Source: Bradyrhizobium sp. BR 10289 (GTDB lineage: Bacteria > Pseudomonadota > Alphaproteobacteria > Rhizobiales > Xanthobacteraceae). From it: a DNA stretch of 64,000 nucleotides. Positions 36,087 through 44,392 of the stretch are shown piece after piece (position 1 is the first letter of the stretch; the number at the start of each line of letters is the position of its first letter). The notes below the pieces were generated by a model that had not been told where the DNA came from, did no database searches, and worked only from the letters and a program-made list of their open reading frames with translations. Location: the NCBI RefSeq assembly GCF_019455385.1, contig NZ_JACOFR010000001.1, positions 1 through 64,000 on the forward strand, in the 5' to 3' direction. The position numbers and the translations under genes are program-made.

Positions 36087-36285
36087 GTGATCTGACTGGA
36101 CGTTTGCGATCCGCCGCCGCGGCTCGAGAACGGAATTTCTGATCGACCGGGTCGATTGCACACCATTTGCCCGAACGCGCGATGTTGCTTCTCAACGCTT
36201 CCAGATTCTTGTGCACGGCGAGCGGCGTCGCGCTCGATCTTGCGGTCGAGCACCACGAGCCTCTCGCCGCATTCATCCGGCCGCA

Positions 36286-37368
36286 TTATCGCGCCGAGTG
36301 CATTTCCAAGAAGGCTTTGACGCTGGAGACCTCGCCGGTATCGGACAGCGTGTAGCCGGGGAGGGCAGCGACCGCCGCCTGAAAGTCATGACTGCGGATG
36401 ATGTCGAGGATGCGCTGCATCGGCTCCGTCTGGAGAAAGGTGCGCTTGCAGACGAAGAAATAATCCTCGGTGAGGAGGCGGATGAAATCGAGACCGAACT
36501 GGCGGGCGGCCGCTTCGACTCCGAAGGTGACATCGGCCATGCCGCTCGCGACATAGGCGGCGACCGCTGCATGGGTGAACTCGATCTGCTGCGCGCCGTT
36601 GATCTTGCTCTCGTCGATCCCGTGTGCCGCGAGCAGCCGGTCGAACAGAAGGCGCGTGCCGGAATCGTGATCGCGGTTGACGAAGCGTAGCTTCGGCCTG
36701 GCGAGATCGCGCAGCGAGGCGATCTTCAGCGGGTTGCCGCGCGCAACCATCAAGCCCATCTCGCGCGTGACGAAAGTGATGATGCGGTCCTCGCGCGGAT
36801 CGAGCCATTCGCGGGCGGCGTTGATGCCTTGCGCACGCAGCTCGCCGCGCGGCAGATGCAGGCCGGACAGGTCGCACGCGCCTTGCGCCAGCGAGACCAG
36901 CGAATGCTGGTTGCTGACATAACGCAGATCGACACCGATGCCGGGCTCGCGGTCGAGGAACTCGCGCAGCTTTGCCACCGCAAAGCCGTGGCTCGCATGC
37001 ATGCGGATCACCGCAGGCCGCTGCTCGAGGAACGGCTTGATCTCGCTCGCAAGCTCCTGCGCGAGGTTCTCGAGTTGCGGTCCGAGCCGCGCCTGCATGC
37101 GCTCGCCGGCCCACACCAAGCGCTCGCCGAACGGGGTGAGCTTGGAGCCCTTGCCGCGCTGGGTCTCGACCAGGGGCGTGCCGAAAAACTCCGACCATTG
37201 CTCGATCAGATTCCAGACGTGGCGATAGGAGAGATGCGCATCGCTGGCCGCGCTGGTGATCTTTCCGGTCTTCCGGATTTCGTTGAGGACGCCGAGCATG
37301 ACCACGGCGGTGCGCGGGCTCCCCTCCTGGCGAAATCGCCAGACGGTCTCGATCTCGATCTGAAGCAT
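36286..37368 (-). CDS. One-component regulator: ModE-like HTH plus substrate-binding domain
   Basis: A regulator of 360 residues. Residues about 1-110 form a ModE-like winged helix (VVMLGVLNEIRKTGKITSAASDAHLSYRHVWNLI, here in part, then TPFGERLVWAG). Residues about 115-350 match a periplasmic-binding-protein-like domain (PBP_like), with RMHASHGFAVAKL, RFVNRDHDSGTRLLFD and ADVTFGVEAAARQFGLDFI. Such proteins often sense molybdate/tungstate or regulate formate dehydrogenase genes; the ligand here is not known. It is divergent from an aldehyde dehydrogenase 110 bases away. Confidence 0.88.
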   Translation of the reverse strand: MLQIEIETVWRFRQEGSPRTAVVMLGVLNEIRKTGKITSAASDAHLSYRHVWNLIEQWSEFFGTPLVETQRGKGSKLTPFGERLVWAGERMQARLGPQLENLAQELASEIKPFLEQRPAVIRMHASHGFAVAKLREFLDREPGIGVDLRYVSNQHSLVSLAQGACDLSGLHLPRGELRAQGINAAREWLDPREDRIITFVTREMGLMVARGNPLKIASLRDLARPKLRFVNRDHDSGTRLLFDRLLAAHGIDESKINGAQQIEFTHAAVAAYVASGMADVTFGVEAAARQFGLDFIRLLTEDYFFVCKRTFLQTEPMQRILDIIRSHDFQAAVAALPGYTLSDTGEVSSVKAFLEMHSAR

Positions 37369-37378
37369 TCGCTTTCCT

Positions 37379-37396
37379 TATGAAGTTCGCTTCATA
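37379..37396. promoter_or_regulatory. Inverted repeat upstream of the ModE-like gene
   Basis: TATGAAG (37379-37385), loop TTCG, CTTCATA (37390-37396): a perfect 7-bp inverted repeat, 10 bases upstream of the regulator start. It may be an autoregulatory operator or an RNA hairpin with a stable TTCG tetraloop in the leader of the regulator mRNA. Confidence 0.5.
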
Positions 37397-37452
37397 TGTG
37401 GGGCGCCCATTTGCACTCCATATCATATTTACTCCCGGCAACAGGGGCTTAG

Positions 37453-37466
37453 TCTGGTATACCAGA
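37453..37466. promoter_or_regulatory. Perfect 14-bp palindrome, GntR-type operator candidate
   Basis: TCTGGTATACCAGA is a perfect palindrome ending 12 bases before the aldehyde dehydrogenase start and just ahead of its AGGAGG ribosome-binding site (37469-37474). TGGT...ACCA half-sites are typical of GntR-family (FadR/FCD) regulators. Bound protein here would block initiation. No GntR gene lies in the window, so the regulator would be encoded elsewhere. Confidence 0.6.
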
Positions 37467-37478
37467 TCAGGAGGAAAT

Positions 37479-38966
37479 ATGATGTCTGTTGCATATGACT
37501 TCGCGCACTCGCCGGCGGCCGAGTTCATGGCCCGGCCGCAGCATCTGCTCATCGACGGCCGCCGCGTCCCCGCAAGCTCCGGCCGCACCTTCAACTCCCT
37601 CAATCCCGCCTCCGGCCAGATCATCGCCACCATCTCCGAAGGCGGCGAGGTCGATGTCGAGCACGCCGTGGCAGCCGCGCGCCGCGCGTTCGAAGGCCCG
37701 TGGCGCACCATGCGCGCCTCCGAGCGCGGCCAGATCCTGCTGCGCTGGGCTGATTTGCTGAAGCAGCACGCCGACGAGATCGTCGAGCTCGAATCGATCG
37801 ACGCCGGCAAGCCGATCGCGGCAACGCTGCGCCAGGATTTTCCGGCCGCCGTCGACACGCTGATCTATTACGCCGGCTGGGCCGACAAGATCATGGGCGA
37901 GGTCGTGCCCGTGCGCGACGATGCGCTGACCTACACCATGCGCGAGCCGGTCGGCGTGGTCGCGGCGATCGTGCCGTGGAATTTCCCGCTGATGATCGGC
38001 ATGTGGAAGCTCGCACCGGCGCTCGCCTGCGGCTGCACCGTGGTGATGAAACCTGCCGAGCTGACCTCGCTGTCGGCGCTGCGCATCGCCGAGCTTGCGC
38101 TCGAAGCGGGCCTGCCGGCGGGCGTCTTCAACGTCGTCACCGGTCCCGGCCGTGTCGTCGGCGACGCGCTGGTCAATCACCCCGATGTCGACAAGGTCAC
38201 CTTCACCGGCTCGCCCGCTGTGGGGCGCGGAATCATGAAGGGCGCCGCGGGCAACTTCAAACGCGTCTCGCTCGAGCTCGGCGGCAAATCGGCCAACGTC
38301 ATCTTCGATGACGCCGATCTGGAAGCTGCCAGCAAGGCGGCCGGCTCCGGCATCTTCTTCAATGCCGGCCAGGTCTGCTCGGCCGGCTCCCGCGTGCTGG
38401 TGCAGGAAAAGGTCTATGACGAGGTCGTCGAGCGGATCGCGGCGCGCGCGAGGTCGCTCAGGATCGGCGATCCGCTCGATCGCAGGACGGCGCTCGGCCC
38501 CGTCATTTCCGAGAAGCAGATGAAGTCGATCCTCGACTATGTCGATATCGGCCAGAAGGAAGGCGCGAGGCTCGTCACCGGCGGCACGCGGGTGGGCGAG
38601 CGCGGCTATTTCATCAGCCCGACCGTGTTTGCCGATGTCGCGCACGAGATGCGGATCTCGCAGGAGGAGATCTTTGGCCCCGTCGTCAGCATCATCAGGT
38701 TCAAGGACGAAGCCGACGCGCTGCGCATCGCCAACGGCACGGCCTACAGCCTTGCCGCCGGCGTCTGGAGCCGCGACATCGGCAAGCTCCAGCGCTTCGC
38801 CAAACGGGCGCGGGCGGGCACGGTCTGGATGAACACCTATGGCTACACCGACGTGCGCCTGCCCTGGGGCGGCGAGCGCGACTCCGGCTTCGGCCGCGAG
38901 CACGGCACCGCCGCGCTCGAAAACTTCACCGAGCCCAAGGCGGTGTGGATGAATCTGGCCGTCTGA
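37479..38966 (+). CDS. Aldehyde dehydrogenase family protein
   Basis: NAD(P)-dependent aldehyde dehydrogenase of 495 residues. Motifs: VPWNFPLMIGMWKLAPAL, MKPAELTSL, TGSPAVGRGI, the glutamate in LELGGKSANVIF, the catalytic cysteine in FFNAGQVCSAGSRV, EEIFGPVVSIIRF, and the C-terminal LPWGGERDSGFGREHG. AGGAGG precedes ATG-ATG at 37479 and 37482; the second is slightly better spaced. The LPWGG ending resembles betaine- or gamma-aminobutyraldehyde-type enzymes, but the substrate is not decided. It is divergent from the ModE-like regulator. Confidence 0.93.
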   Translation: MMSVAYDFAHSPAAEFMARPQHLLIDGRRVPASSGRTFNSLNPASGQIIATISEGGEVDVEHAVAAARRAFEGPWRTMRASERGQILLRWADLLKQHADEIVELESIDAGKPIAATLRQDFPAAVDTLIYYAGWADKIMGEVVPVRDDALTYTMREPVGVVAAIVPWNFPLMIGMWKLAPALACGCTVVMKPAELTSLSALRIAELALEAGLPAGVFNVVTGPGRVVGDALVNHPDVDKVTFTGSPAVGRGIMKGAAGNFKRVSLELGGKSANVIFDDADLEAASKAAGSGIFFNAGQVCSAGSRVLVQEKVYDEVVERIAARARSLRIGDPLDRRTALGPVISEKQMKSILDYVDIGQKEGARLVTGGTRVGERGYFISPTVFADVAHEMRISQEEIFGPVVSIIRFKDEADALRIANGTAYSLAAGVWSRDIGKLQRFAKRARAGTVWMNTYGYTDVRLPWGGERDSGFGREHGTAALENFTEPKAVWMNLAV

Positions 38967-39149
38967 TACCTCCCGAGCGGCCATTCCTGGGCCTGCCTGA
39001 TCCGTCAGGCGGGCTCTCTTTTTCGCAATCGATAAAATTGTCTGCATTCCGCTCAGCGTCGGCAAACCCTGCGGACAAGAAGCATCCCGCCTTAAACCAG
39101 AGCTTTGGAACCAGCCTGCATGCTGCCCGCAAAAGGTGGGGCTATCGGC

Positions 39150-39413
39150 ATGTCTATTCTCAAGGAGGTCATCGCGGCGGTCGCGGGAGTCTACGCGCTC
39201 CTGTTTGTCTGCGATGCATTGTTCGGCGTCGGCGACCAGCGCTTCGACGACAACTATTTCCGCGCCAGCTTTTACGCGCCGCGGCCGAAGGAATTCCGCT
39301 TTGCCGACGGGACCACGCCGGCCGCGCGGATCAGCGATGCTTTCGCGCAGTTCTCGGCCAGCGAAGCCAAGCCGACCAAACGCTATTCGTCGCTGACCAC
39401 GTTCATCCGCTAG
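39150..39413 (+). CDS. Small conserved-looking protein with one hydrophobic segment
   Basis: An 87-residue frame that I do not recognise. It starts MSILKEVIAAVAGVYALLFVCD, a membrane segment or signal anchor, followed by a soluble part with DDNYFRASFYAPRPKEFRF and a C-terminus KRYSSLTTFIR. The upstream start at 39105 is less likely. It is probably a single-span envelope protein; codon use resembles the neighbours. Confidence 0.6.
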   Translation: MSILKEVIAAVAGVYALLFVCDALFGVGDQRFDDNYFRASFYAPRPKEFRFADGTTPAARISDAFAQFSASEAKPTKRYSSLTTFIR

Positions 39414-39442
39414 TGATGTAATCGCGCTCAGGCGGCCTGCTC

Positions 39443-39604
39443 GGTTCACCTCTCCCCACCGGGGAGAGGTCGGATTGCTATGGCGCGCAATTGCGCGCCT
39501 GAGCAATCCGGGTGAGGGGCCGCAACATCCGGTGAGACTTTAACCCCTCACCCGGATCGCATCTTGTGATGCGATCCGACCTCTCCCTACGGGAGAGGTG
39601 AACC
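39443..39604. repeat. Composite palindromic intergenic element
   Basis: About 160 bases bounded by inverted copies of GGTTCACCTCTCC (39443) and GGAGAGGTGAACC (ending 39604). Inside are CCACCGGGGAGAGG, GCAATCCGGGTGAGGGG and its inverted partner CCCCTCACCCGGAT, and the palindrome GCATC-TTGT-GATGC. The whole can fold into one large cruciform. Same modules at 7835-8075 and 23157-23179. It lies between convergent genes. Confidence 0.75.
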
Positions 39605-39609
39605 GCGGC

Positions 39610-40508
39610 TCACTCGCCCTGGATCCATTCCGCAACCCCGCGCCAGAGCGTGTCGCGGTGCTCGGGGCGGAAGAAGCCGAAATGGCCGATGGCTTTGGCG
39701 CCGACGTCGGACGGCTTCACGCTCAGCACCTCCGGTTTGATCGCGGTGAAGCCTGAGGTGAGCAGCTCGACCGCGGGCCGTGTTGCCCAGGCATCGTCGG
39801 AGAAGCACAGCGCGCGCAGCTCGCCCTTGAACTTGGCAAAATTGTCCAGCGCCGGCAGCTTTGAATCGAACAGATAACGCGGGCTCGAGACCCAGTCGGC
39901 CCATTGCAGGAAGACGCCCCTGGGCAGATCCTCGCCGATGCCGGCCCAGCCCGGCGCGTAGCCGAGCGCGTGGACCAGCGGCACCCCAATGAGGTTCATG
40001 AAGGCATAGACGCGGTATTTCTCCGGCGAGGTCATCAGCCGCCAGGTGGCGGCCTGTGAAGCGACCAAGGCGGCGCGCGCGATCTCGGCGTTGTTTTCGA
40101 TCAACCCGAGCGCCTGGCCGCCGAAGGAGTGGCCGACATAGGCGAGCGGCAGGGTGTTGTAACGCTCGCGCATCCAGCGCACTGCGGCGGTGACGTCCTG
40201 GGCGGCCCAGTCCGACATCGAGGCCTTGAAGCCGACCAGCGACTTCGGCCGATTGTAGCCGACCATCGCCGGCAGCCGGGAATCGCCGATGCCGCGATAA
40301 TCATAGGTGAGGACCGCGCAGCCGCGATGGGCGAGGTAGGAAGCAAAGCCGCGATAGATCTTTCGCGGGACGGCGGTCGCCGAATTGATCAGCACGGCGT
40401 GGCGCTTGGGGCGCCGCGTGGCAGGAATAGCGTGCCGGCCAGCGCATACCCGTCGGTCGCCGGGAAGCTGATCTCGTCGATGAAAACGTCGTCGCGCGCC
40501 GCGTCCAT
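39610..40508 (-). pseudogene. Alpha/beta hydrolase, single-base frameshift in the N-terminal part
   Basis: The intact frame gives an alpha/beta hydrolase with the nucleophile elbow YVGHSFGGQALG, the preceding LTYDYRGIGDSR block and a C-terminal catalytic-histidine region IGHFGFFRPEHRDT. The frame extends upstream to 40644, but that N-terminus is meaningless Arg/Pro-rich sequence. In another frame, ATG 40508 starts MDAARDDVFIDEISFPATDG, then YALAGTLFLPRGAP, which fits the first strands, and then hits a stop. The two frames join if the run of four G at 40408-40411 (four C on the coding strand) had five. The gene is a recent frameshift or a sequence error. Confidence 0.8.
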
Positions 40509-40687
40509 GGGCGGAAGCTGTCCTGCCAGTTTTCCATCCGCCCCAGCAAATGCGAATTTGGCTTTCCCTGCAAGGGTTTGCAGTGCGAAATGGATTTACA
40601 ACTGGCGATGTCGTGCCAGCCTGTGTATAAGGCGGCCCTCGCAACCCACAGATCAGGTTGTGTTTTTTTCTTCACGGAGAGATTGCG

Positions 40688-42076
40688 ATGTCCAAGCGGT
40701 GGACGCCCGAGTCCTGGCGCAGCAAGCCGGTGCTACAGGTGCCCGAATATCCCGACGCCAAGGCCCTGGCCGACGTCGAGGCGCAGCTTGCGACCTTTCC
40801 GCCGCTGGTGTTCGCGGGCGAGGCGCGCAATCTGAAGAAAGCCTTGGGGCGCGTTGCGGCCGGCGAGGCCTTCCTGCTCCAGGGCGGCGACTGCGCCGAG
40901 AGCTTCGCCGAGCACGGCGCCAACAACATCCGCGACTTCTTCCGCGTGCTCCTGCAGATGGCGGTGGTGCTGACCTACGCTGGCGCGGTGCCGGTGGTGA
41001 AGGTCGGCCGCGTCGCCGGCCAGTTCGCAAAACCTCGCTCGTCGCCGACCGAGACGGTGAATGGCGTCGAACTGCCGAGCTATCGCGGCGACATCGTCAA
41101 CGACATCGCCTTCACCAAGGAAGCGCGCGTGCCGGATCCGCAGCGCCAGCTGATGGCCTATCGCCAGTCGGCGGCGACGCTGAACCTGCTCCGCGCGTTC
41201 GCGACCGGCGGCTATGCCAACCTCGGGAGCGTGCATCAATGGATGCTCGGCTTCCTCAAGGATTCGCCGCAGTCCCGCCGCTACAAGGAATTGGCGGACC
41301 GCATCTCGGATGCGCTGAACTTCATGCGCGCTTGCGGCCTCGATCTCGAGGCCCATCCCGAGCTCCGCTCGACCGATTTCTACACCAGCCATGAGGCGCT
41401 GCTGCTCGGCTACGAGCAGGCCATGACCCGCGTCGATTCCACCACCGGCGACTGGTACGCGACCTCGGGCCACATGATCTGGATCGGTGATCGCACCCGC
41501 CAGCTCGATCACGGCCATGTCGAATATTTCCGCGGCATCAAGAACCCGATCGGCCTGAAATGCGGCCCCTCGCTGAAGCCTGACGAGCTCTTAAAGCTGA
41601 TCGACGTGCTCAACCCCGACAACGAGCCGGGCCGGCTGACGCTGATCAACCGCTTCGGCTCCGACAAGATCGCCGATCATCTGCCGGGCCTCATCCGCGC
41701 CGTGAAGCGCGAGGGCAAGGTGGTGGTCTGGTCGTGCGATCCCATGCACGGCAACACCATCACCTCGACGTCAGGCTACAAGACGCGGCCGTTCGACCGC
41801 GTGCTGTCGGAGGTGAAGTCGTTCTTCACGATCCATGCGGCCGAAGGCACCCATGCCGGGGGCGTGCATCTGGAAATGACCGGCCAGGACGTCACCGAAT
41901 GCATCGGCGGCGCCCGCGCGATCACCGACGAGGATCTCAACGACCGCTACCACACGGTCTGCGATCCCCGTCTCAACGCCGAGCAATCCATCGACATGGC
42001 TTTCCTGATCGCCGAGCTGCTCAAGCAGGAGCGCGCCGGCAAGGCCATGCCGATGCCGGCCGCCGCGGGGCTGTAA
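40688..42076 (+). CDS. Class II 3-deoxy-7-phosphoheptulonate (DAHP) synthase
   Basis: First enzyme of the shikimate pathway, joining phosphoenolpyruvate and erythrose-4-phosphate. It is the plant-type class II enzyme (462 residues). Visible blocks are [23 protein letters not shown] (shown in part), [35 protein letters not shown] and [18 protein letters not shown], which carry the metal and PEP ligands. ATG 40688 ([10 protein letters not shown]) is the start; the open frame reaches 40658. It heads the dgkA-nadE group, 4 bases from dgkA. Confidence 0.95.
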   Translation: MSKRWTPESWRSKPVLQVPEYPDAKALADVEAQLATFPPLVFAGEARNLKKALGRVAAGEAFLLQGGDCAESFAEHGANNIRDFFRVLLQMAVVLTYAGAVPVVKVGRVAGQFAKPRSSPTETVNGVELPSYRGDIVNDIAFTKEARVPDPQRQLMAYRQSAATLNLLRAFATGGYANLGSVHQWMLGFLKDSPQSRRYKELADRISDALNFMRACGLDLEAHPELRSTDFYTSHEALLLGYEQAMTRVDSTTGDWYATSGHMIWIGDRTRQLDHGHVEYFRGIKNPIGLKCGPSLKPDELLKLIDVLNPDNEPGRLTLINRFGSDKIADHLPGLIRAVKREGKVVVWSCDPMHGNTITSTSGYKTRPFDRVLSEVKSFFTIHAAEGTHAGGVHLEMTGQDVTECIGGARAITDEDLNDRYHTVCDPRLNAEQSIDMAFLIAELLKQERAGKAMPMPAAAGL

Positions 42077-42080
42077 GACC

Positions 42081-42434
42081 TTGCTGCGGATCTGGAAGGC
42101 CACGATCAATTCTCGTAACGGTCTGGCCTTTGCGTTCCAATCGGAGCAGGCCGTCCGCGAGGAGATCTTCGCGCTTCTGCTGTCGGTGCCGCTGGCCTGG
42201 TTCATCGGCACGACGGCGATGCGGGCGGTCGAACTGGTCTGTTCGGTTGCGTTCGTGCTGACGGTCGAGCTGCTCAACACTGCGATCGAGAAGCTTGCGG
42301 ACCGGCTGACCATGGATCACGACAAGCAGATCGGCCGGGTCAAGGACATGGGCTCGGCCGCGGTGGGTGTGGCGCTGCTGATGGCTGGTGCGTTCTGGAT
42401 CATCGCCATCGTCGAGCGATTGGGATTCCTCTAG
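42081..42434 (+). CDS. dgkA: Diacylglycerol kinase (DgkA type)
   Basis: Small integral membrane kinase of 117 residues that phosphorylates diacylglycerol to phosphatidic acid, recycling lipid. Three membrane segments are visible; the signature is VELLNTAIEKLADRLTMDHD followed by GRVKDMGSAAVGVALL. The start is TTG 42081 (LRIWKATINSRNG), 4 bases after the DAHP synthase stop. This tight coupling to aromatic and NAD synthesis genes has no obvious pathway logic. Confidence 0.92.
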   Translation: MLRIWKATINSRNGLAFAFQSEQAVREEIFALLLSVPLAWFIGTTAMRAVELVCSVAFVLTVELLNTAIEKLADRLTMDHDKQIGRVKDMGSAAVGVALLMAGAFWIIAIVERLGFL

Positions 42435-42450
42435 CCCGAGGACGGCGGCC

Positions 42451-44208
42451 ATGACCGAACGTCTCAACACATTCGCGGTCACGCTCGCCCAGCTCAATCC
42501 GACCATGGGCGACATTGAGGGCAATGCCGCCAAGGCGCGTGCTGCGCGCGCGCAGGCCAAGTCCGACGGCGCCGATCTCGTGCTGTTTCCGGAATTGTTC
42601 ATCGCCGGCTATCCGCCGGAGGATCTGGTGCAGAAGCCGGCTTTCCAGGCCGCCTGCCGCGCTGCGATCGAAAGCCTCGCGCGCGAGACCGCTGATGGCG
42701 GCCCGGCCATGCTGGTCGGCACGCCCTGGGTCGAGGAGGGCAGGCTCTATAATGCCTGCGCGCTGCTCGATGGCGGCCGCATAGCCGGGCTGCGCTTCAA
42801 ATGCAATCTGCCGAACTACGGCGTGTTCGAGGAGAAGCGGCTGTTTTCGCGCGGGCCTGCCGCCGGCCCGGTGACCGTGCGCGGCGTGCGCATCGGCGTG
42901 CCGATCTGCGAGGACATCTGGCTGGAAGAGTCCGAGGACTATGAGAACGTGGTCGAGACGCTGGCCGAGACCGGTGCCGAGATCATCCTGGTGCCGAACG
43001 GCTCGCCCTATGCCCGCGACAAGAATGACGTGCGCCTGTCGGTGGCGGTCGCGCGCGTGACGGAAAGCGGCCTGCCGCTGGTCTATCTCAATCAAGTCTG
43101 CGGTCAGGACGAACTGGTGTTCGACGGCGCCTCCTTCGTGCTCAACGGCGACCTCTCGCTCGCGGCGCAATTGCCGGCGTTCGAGGAAAGTGTCACGACG
43201 CTTCGCTTCACGCGTAACGGCGACGATTGGCGCTGCGCGGGGCCGATCGCCGCGTTGCCCGAGGGCGACAGGGCCGACTACGCCGCCTGCGTGCTGGGCC
43301 TGCGCGACTATGTCGCCAAGAACGGCTTTCCCGGCGTGCTGCTCGGCATCTCCGGCGGCATCGATTCTGCGCTGTGCGCAGCGATCGCCGTTGATGCACT
43401 CGGCGCCGATCAGGTGCACGGCGTGATGCTGCCTTATCGCTACACGGCCGCACACTCGATCGCGGATGCCGGCGAACTCGCCGGCCATCTCGGCATCCGC
43501 TACGAGGTGCTGCCGATCGCGGAAGCCGTGACCGGTTTCGAGACGATCCTCGAAGGCATCTTCAAGAACCTGCCGCCAGATATCACCGAAGAGAACCTTC
43601 AGGCCCGCACCCGCGGCACGCTGCTGATGGCGATCTCCAACAAGACCGGCCTGATGGTGGTGACGACGGGCAACAAGTCGGAAATGTCGGTCGGCTACGC
43701 CACGCTCTATGGCGACATGAATGGCGGCTTCAACCCGATCAAGGACATCTACAAGACGCAGGTGTTCCGGCTGGCAGGCCTGCGCAACAGCTGGAAGCCG
43801 GATGGCGCGCTCGGGCCGGCGGGTGAGGTGATTCCGCCTGATATCATCACGCGCCCGCCGACGGCGGAATTGCGCGAGAACCAGACCGATCAGGATTCGC
43901 TGCCGCCTTACGAGGTGCTCGATGCCATCCTCGTGCGTCTGATCGAACGCGAGGAGCCGCTCGACCAGATCATCGCCGCCGGCTTCGACCGCGAGATCGT
44001 CACCCGCATCGATCACCTCCTCAACGTCGCCGAATACAAGCGCCGCCAAGCCGCGCCCGGCGTGAAGGTGACGGCGAGGAATTTCGGCCGTGACCGCCGC
44101 TATCCCATTACCAACCGCTTTCGCGATCGGGGCGAGAAGCTGCCCGCGCCGGACGAGACGCTGGTCTCGCGCGGCAGCCGGGCGTCGATCGACGCGTTCG
44201 AGGGGTAG
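42451..44208 (+). CDS. nadE: Glutamine-dependent NAD+ synthetase
   Basis: Two-domain enzyme of 585 residues making NAD+ from deamido-NAD with glutamine nitrogen. The N-terminal nitrilase-like glutaminase has the Glu-Lys-Cys triad in FPELFIAGYPPED (E48), FKCNLPNYGVF (K117) and VPICEDIW (C153). The C-terminal synthetase has the PP-loop SGGIDS at 301-306 and the Lys-rich TTGNKSEMSVGYATLYGD. ATG 42451 fits the family start. It follows dgkA by 16 bases. Confidence 0.96.
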   Translation: MTERLNTFAVTLAQLNPTMGDIEGNAAKARAARAQAKSDGADLVLFPELFIAGYPPEDLVQKPAFQAACRAAIESLARETADGGPAMLVGTPWVEEGRLYNACALLDGGRIAGLRFKCNLPNYGVFEEKRLFSRGPAAGPVTVRGVRIGVPICEDIWLEESEDYENVVETLAETGAEIILVPNGSPYARDKNDVRLSVAVARVTESGLPLVYLNQVCGQDELVFDGASFVLNGDLSLAAQLPAFEESVTTLRFTRNGDDWRCAGPIAALPEGDRADYAACVLGLRDYVAKNGFPGVLLGISGGIDSALCAAIAVDALGADQVHGVMLPYRYTAAHSIADAGELAGHLGIRYEVLPIAEAVTGFETILEGIFKNLPPDITEENLQARTRGTLLMAISNKTGLMVVTTGNKSEMSVGYATLYGDMNGGFNPIKDIYKTQVFRLAGLRNSWKPDGALGPAGEVIPPDIITRPPTAELRENQTDQDSLPPYEVLDAILVRLIEREEPLDQIIAAGFDREIVTRIDHLLNVAEYKRRQAAPGVKVTARNFGRDRRYPITNRFRDRGEKLPAPDETLVSRGSRASIDAFEG

Positions 44209-44254
44209 GGCAAGCCGCAGAACCCCATTGGACAGGCGCCGTCGCGAGGCAACG

Positions 44255-44363
44255 CGCTGTCATCATCCGCGAAGGCGGATGATCCAGTACTCCGCGGCGG
44301 TCGTGGTCGAAAACCAATTGCTGCCGCGGAGTACTGGATGCCCCGCTTTCGCGGGGCATGACA
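44255..44363. repeat. Triple-hairpin intergenic element
   Basis: ATCCAGTACTCCGCGGC (44282-44298) and GCCGCGGAGTACTGGAT (44323-44339) are perfect 17-base inverted arms. They are flanked on the left by TCATCCGC-GAAG-GCGGATGA and on the right by CCCCGC-TTTC-GCGGGG (44341-44356). It lies between the convergent nadE and DUF2865 genes and may terminate both transcripts. Confidence 0.75.
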
Positions 44364-44392
44364 GTTGACGGTGGGGAGGCGCTGTTGCCGCC

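Noticed and set aside
37467..39506. Long open frame (679 codons) opposite the second aldehyde dehydrogenase
   Set aside because: It is the antisense of a well-supported gene in GC-rich DNA; rich in Asp, Arg, His and Gly with no domain pattern.
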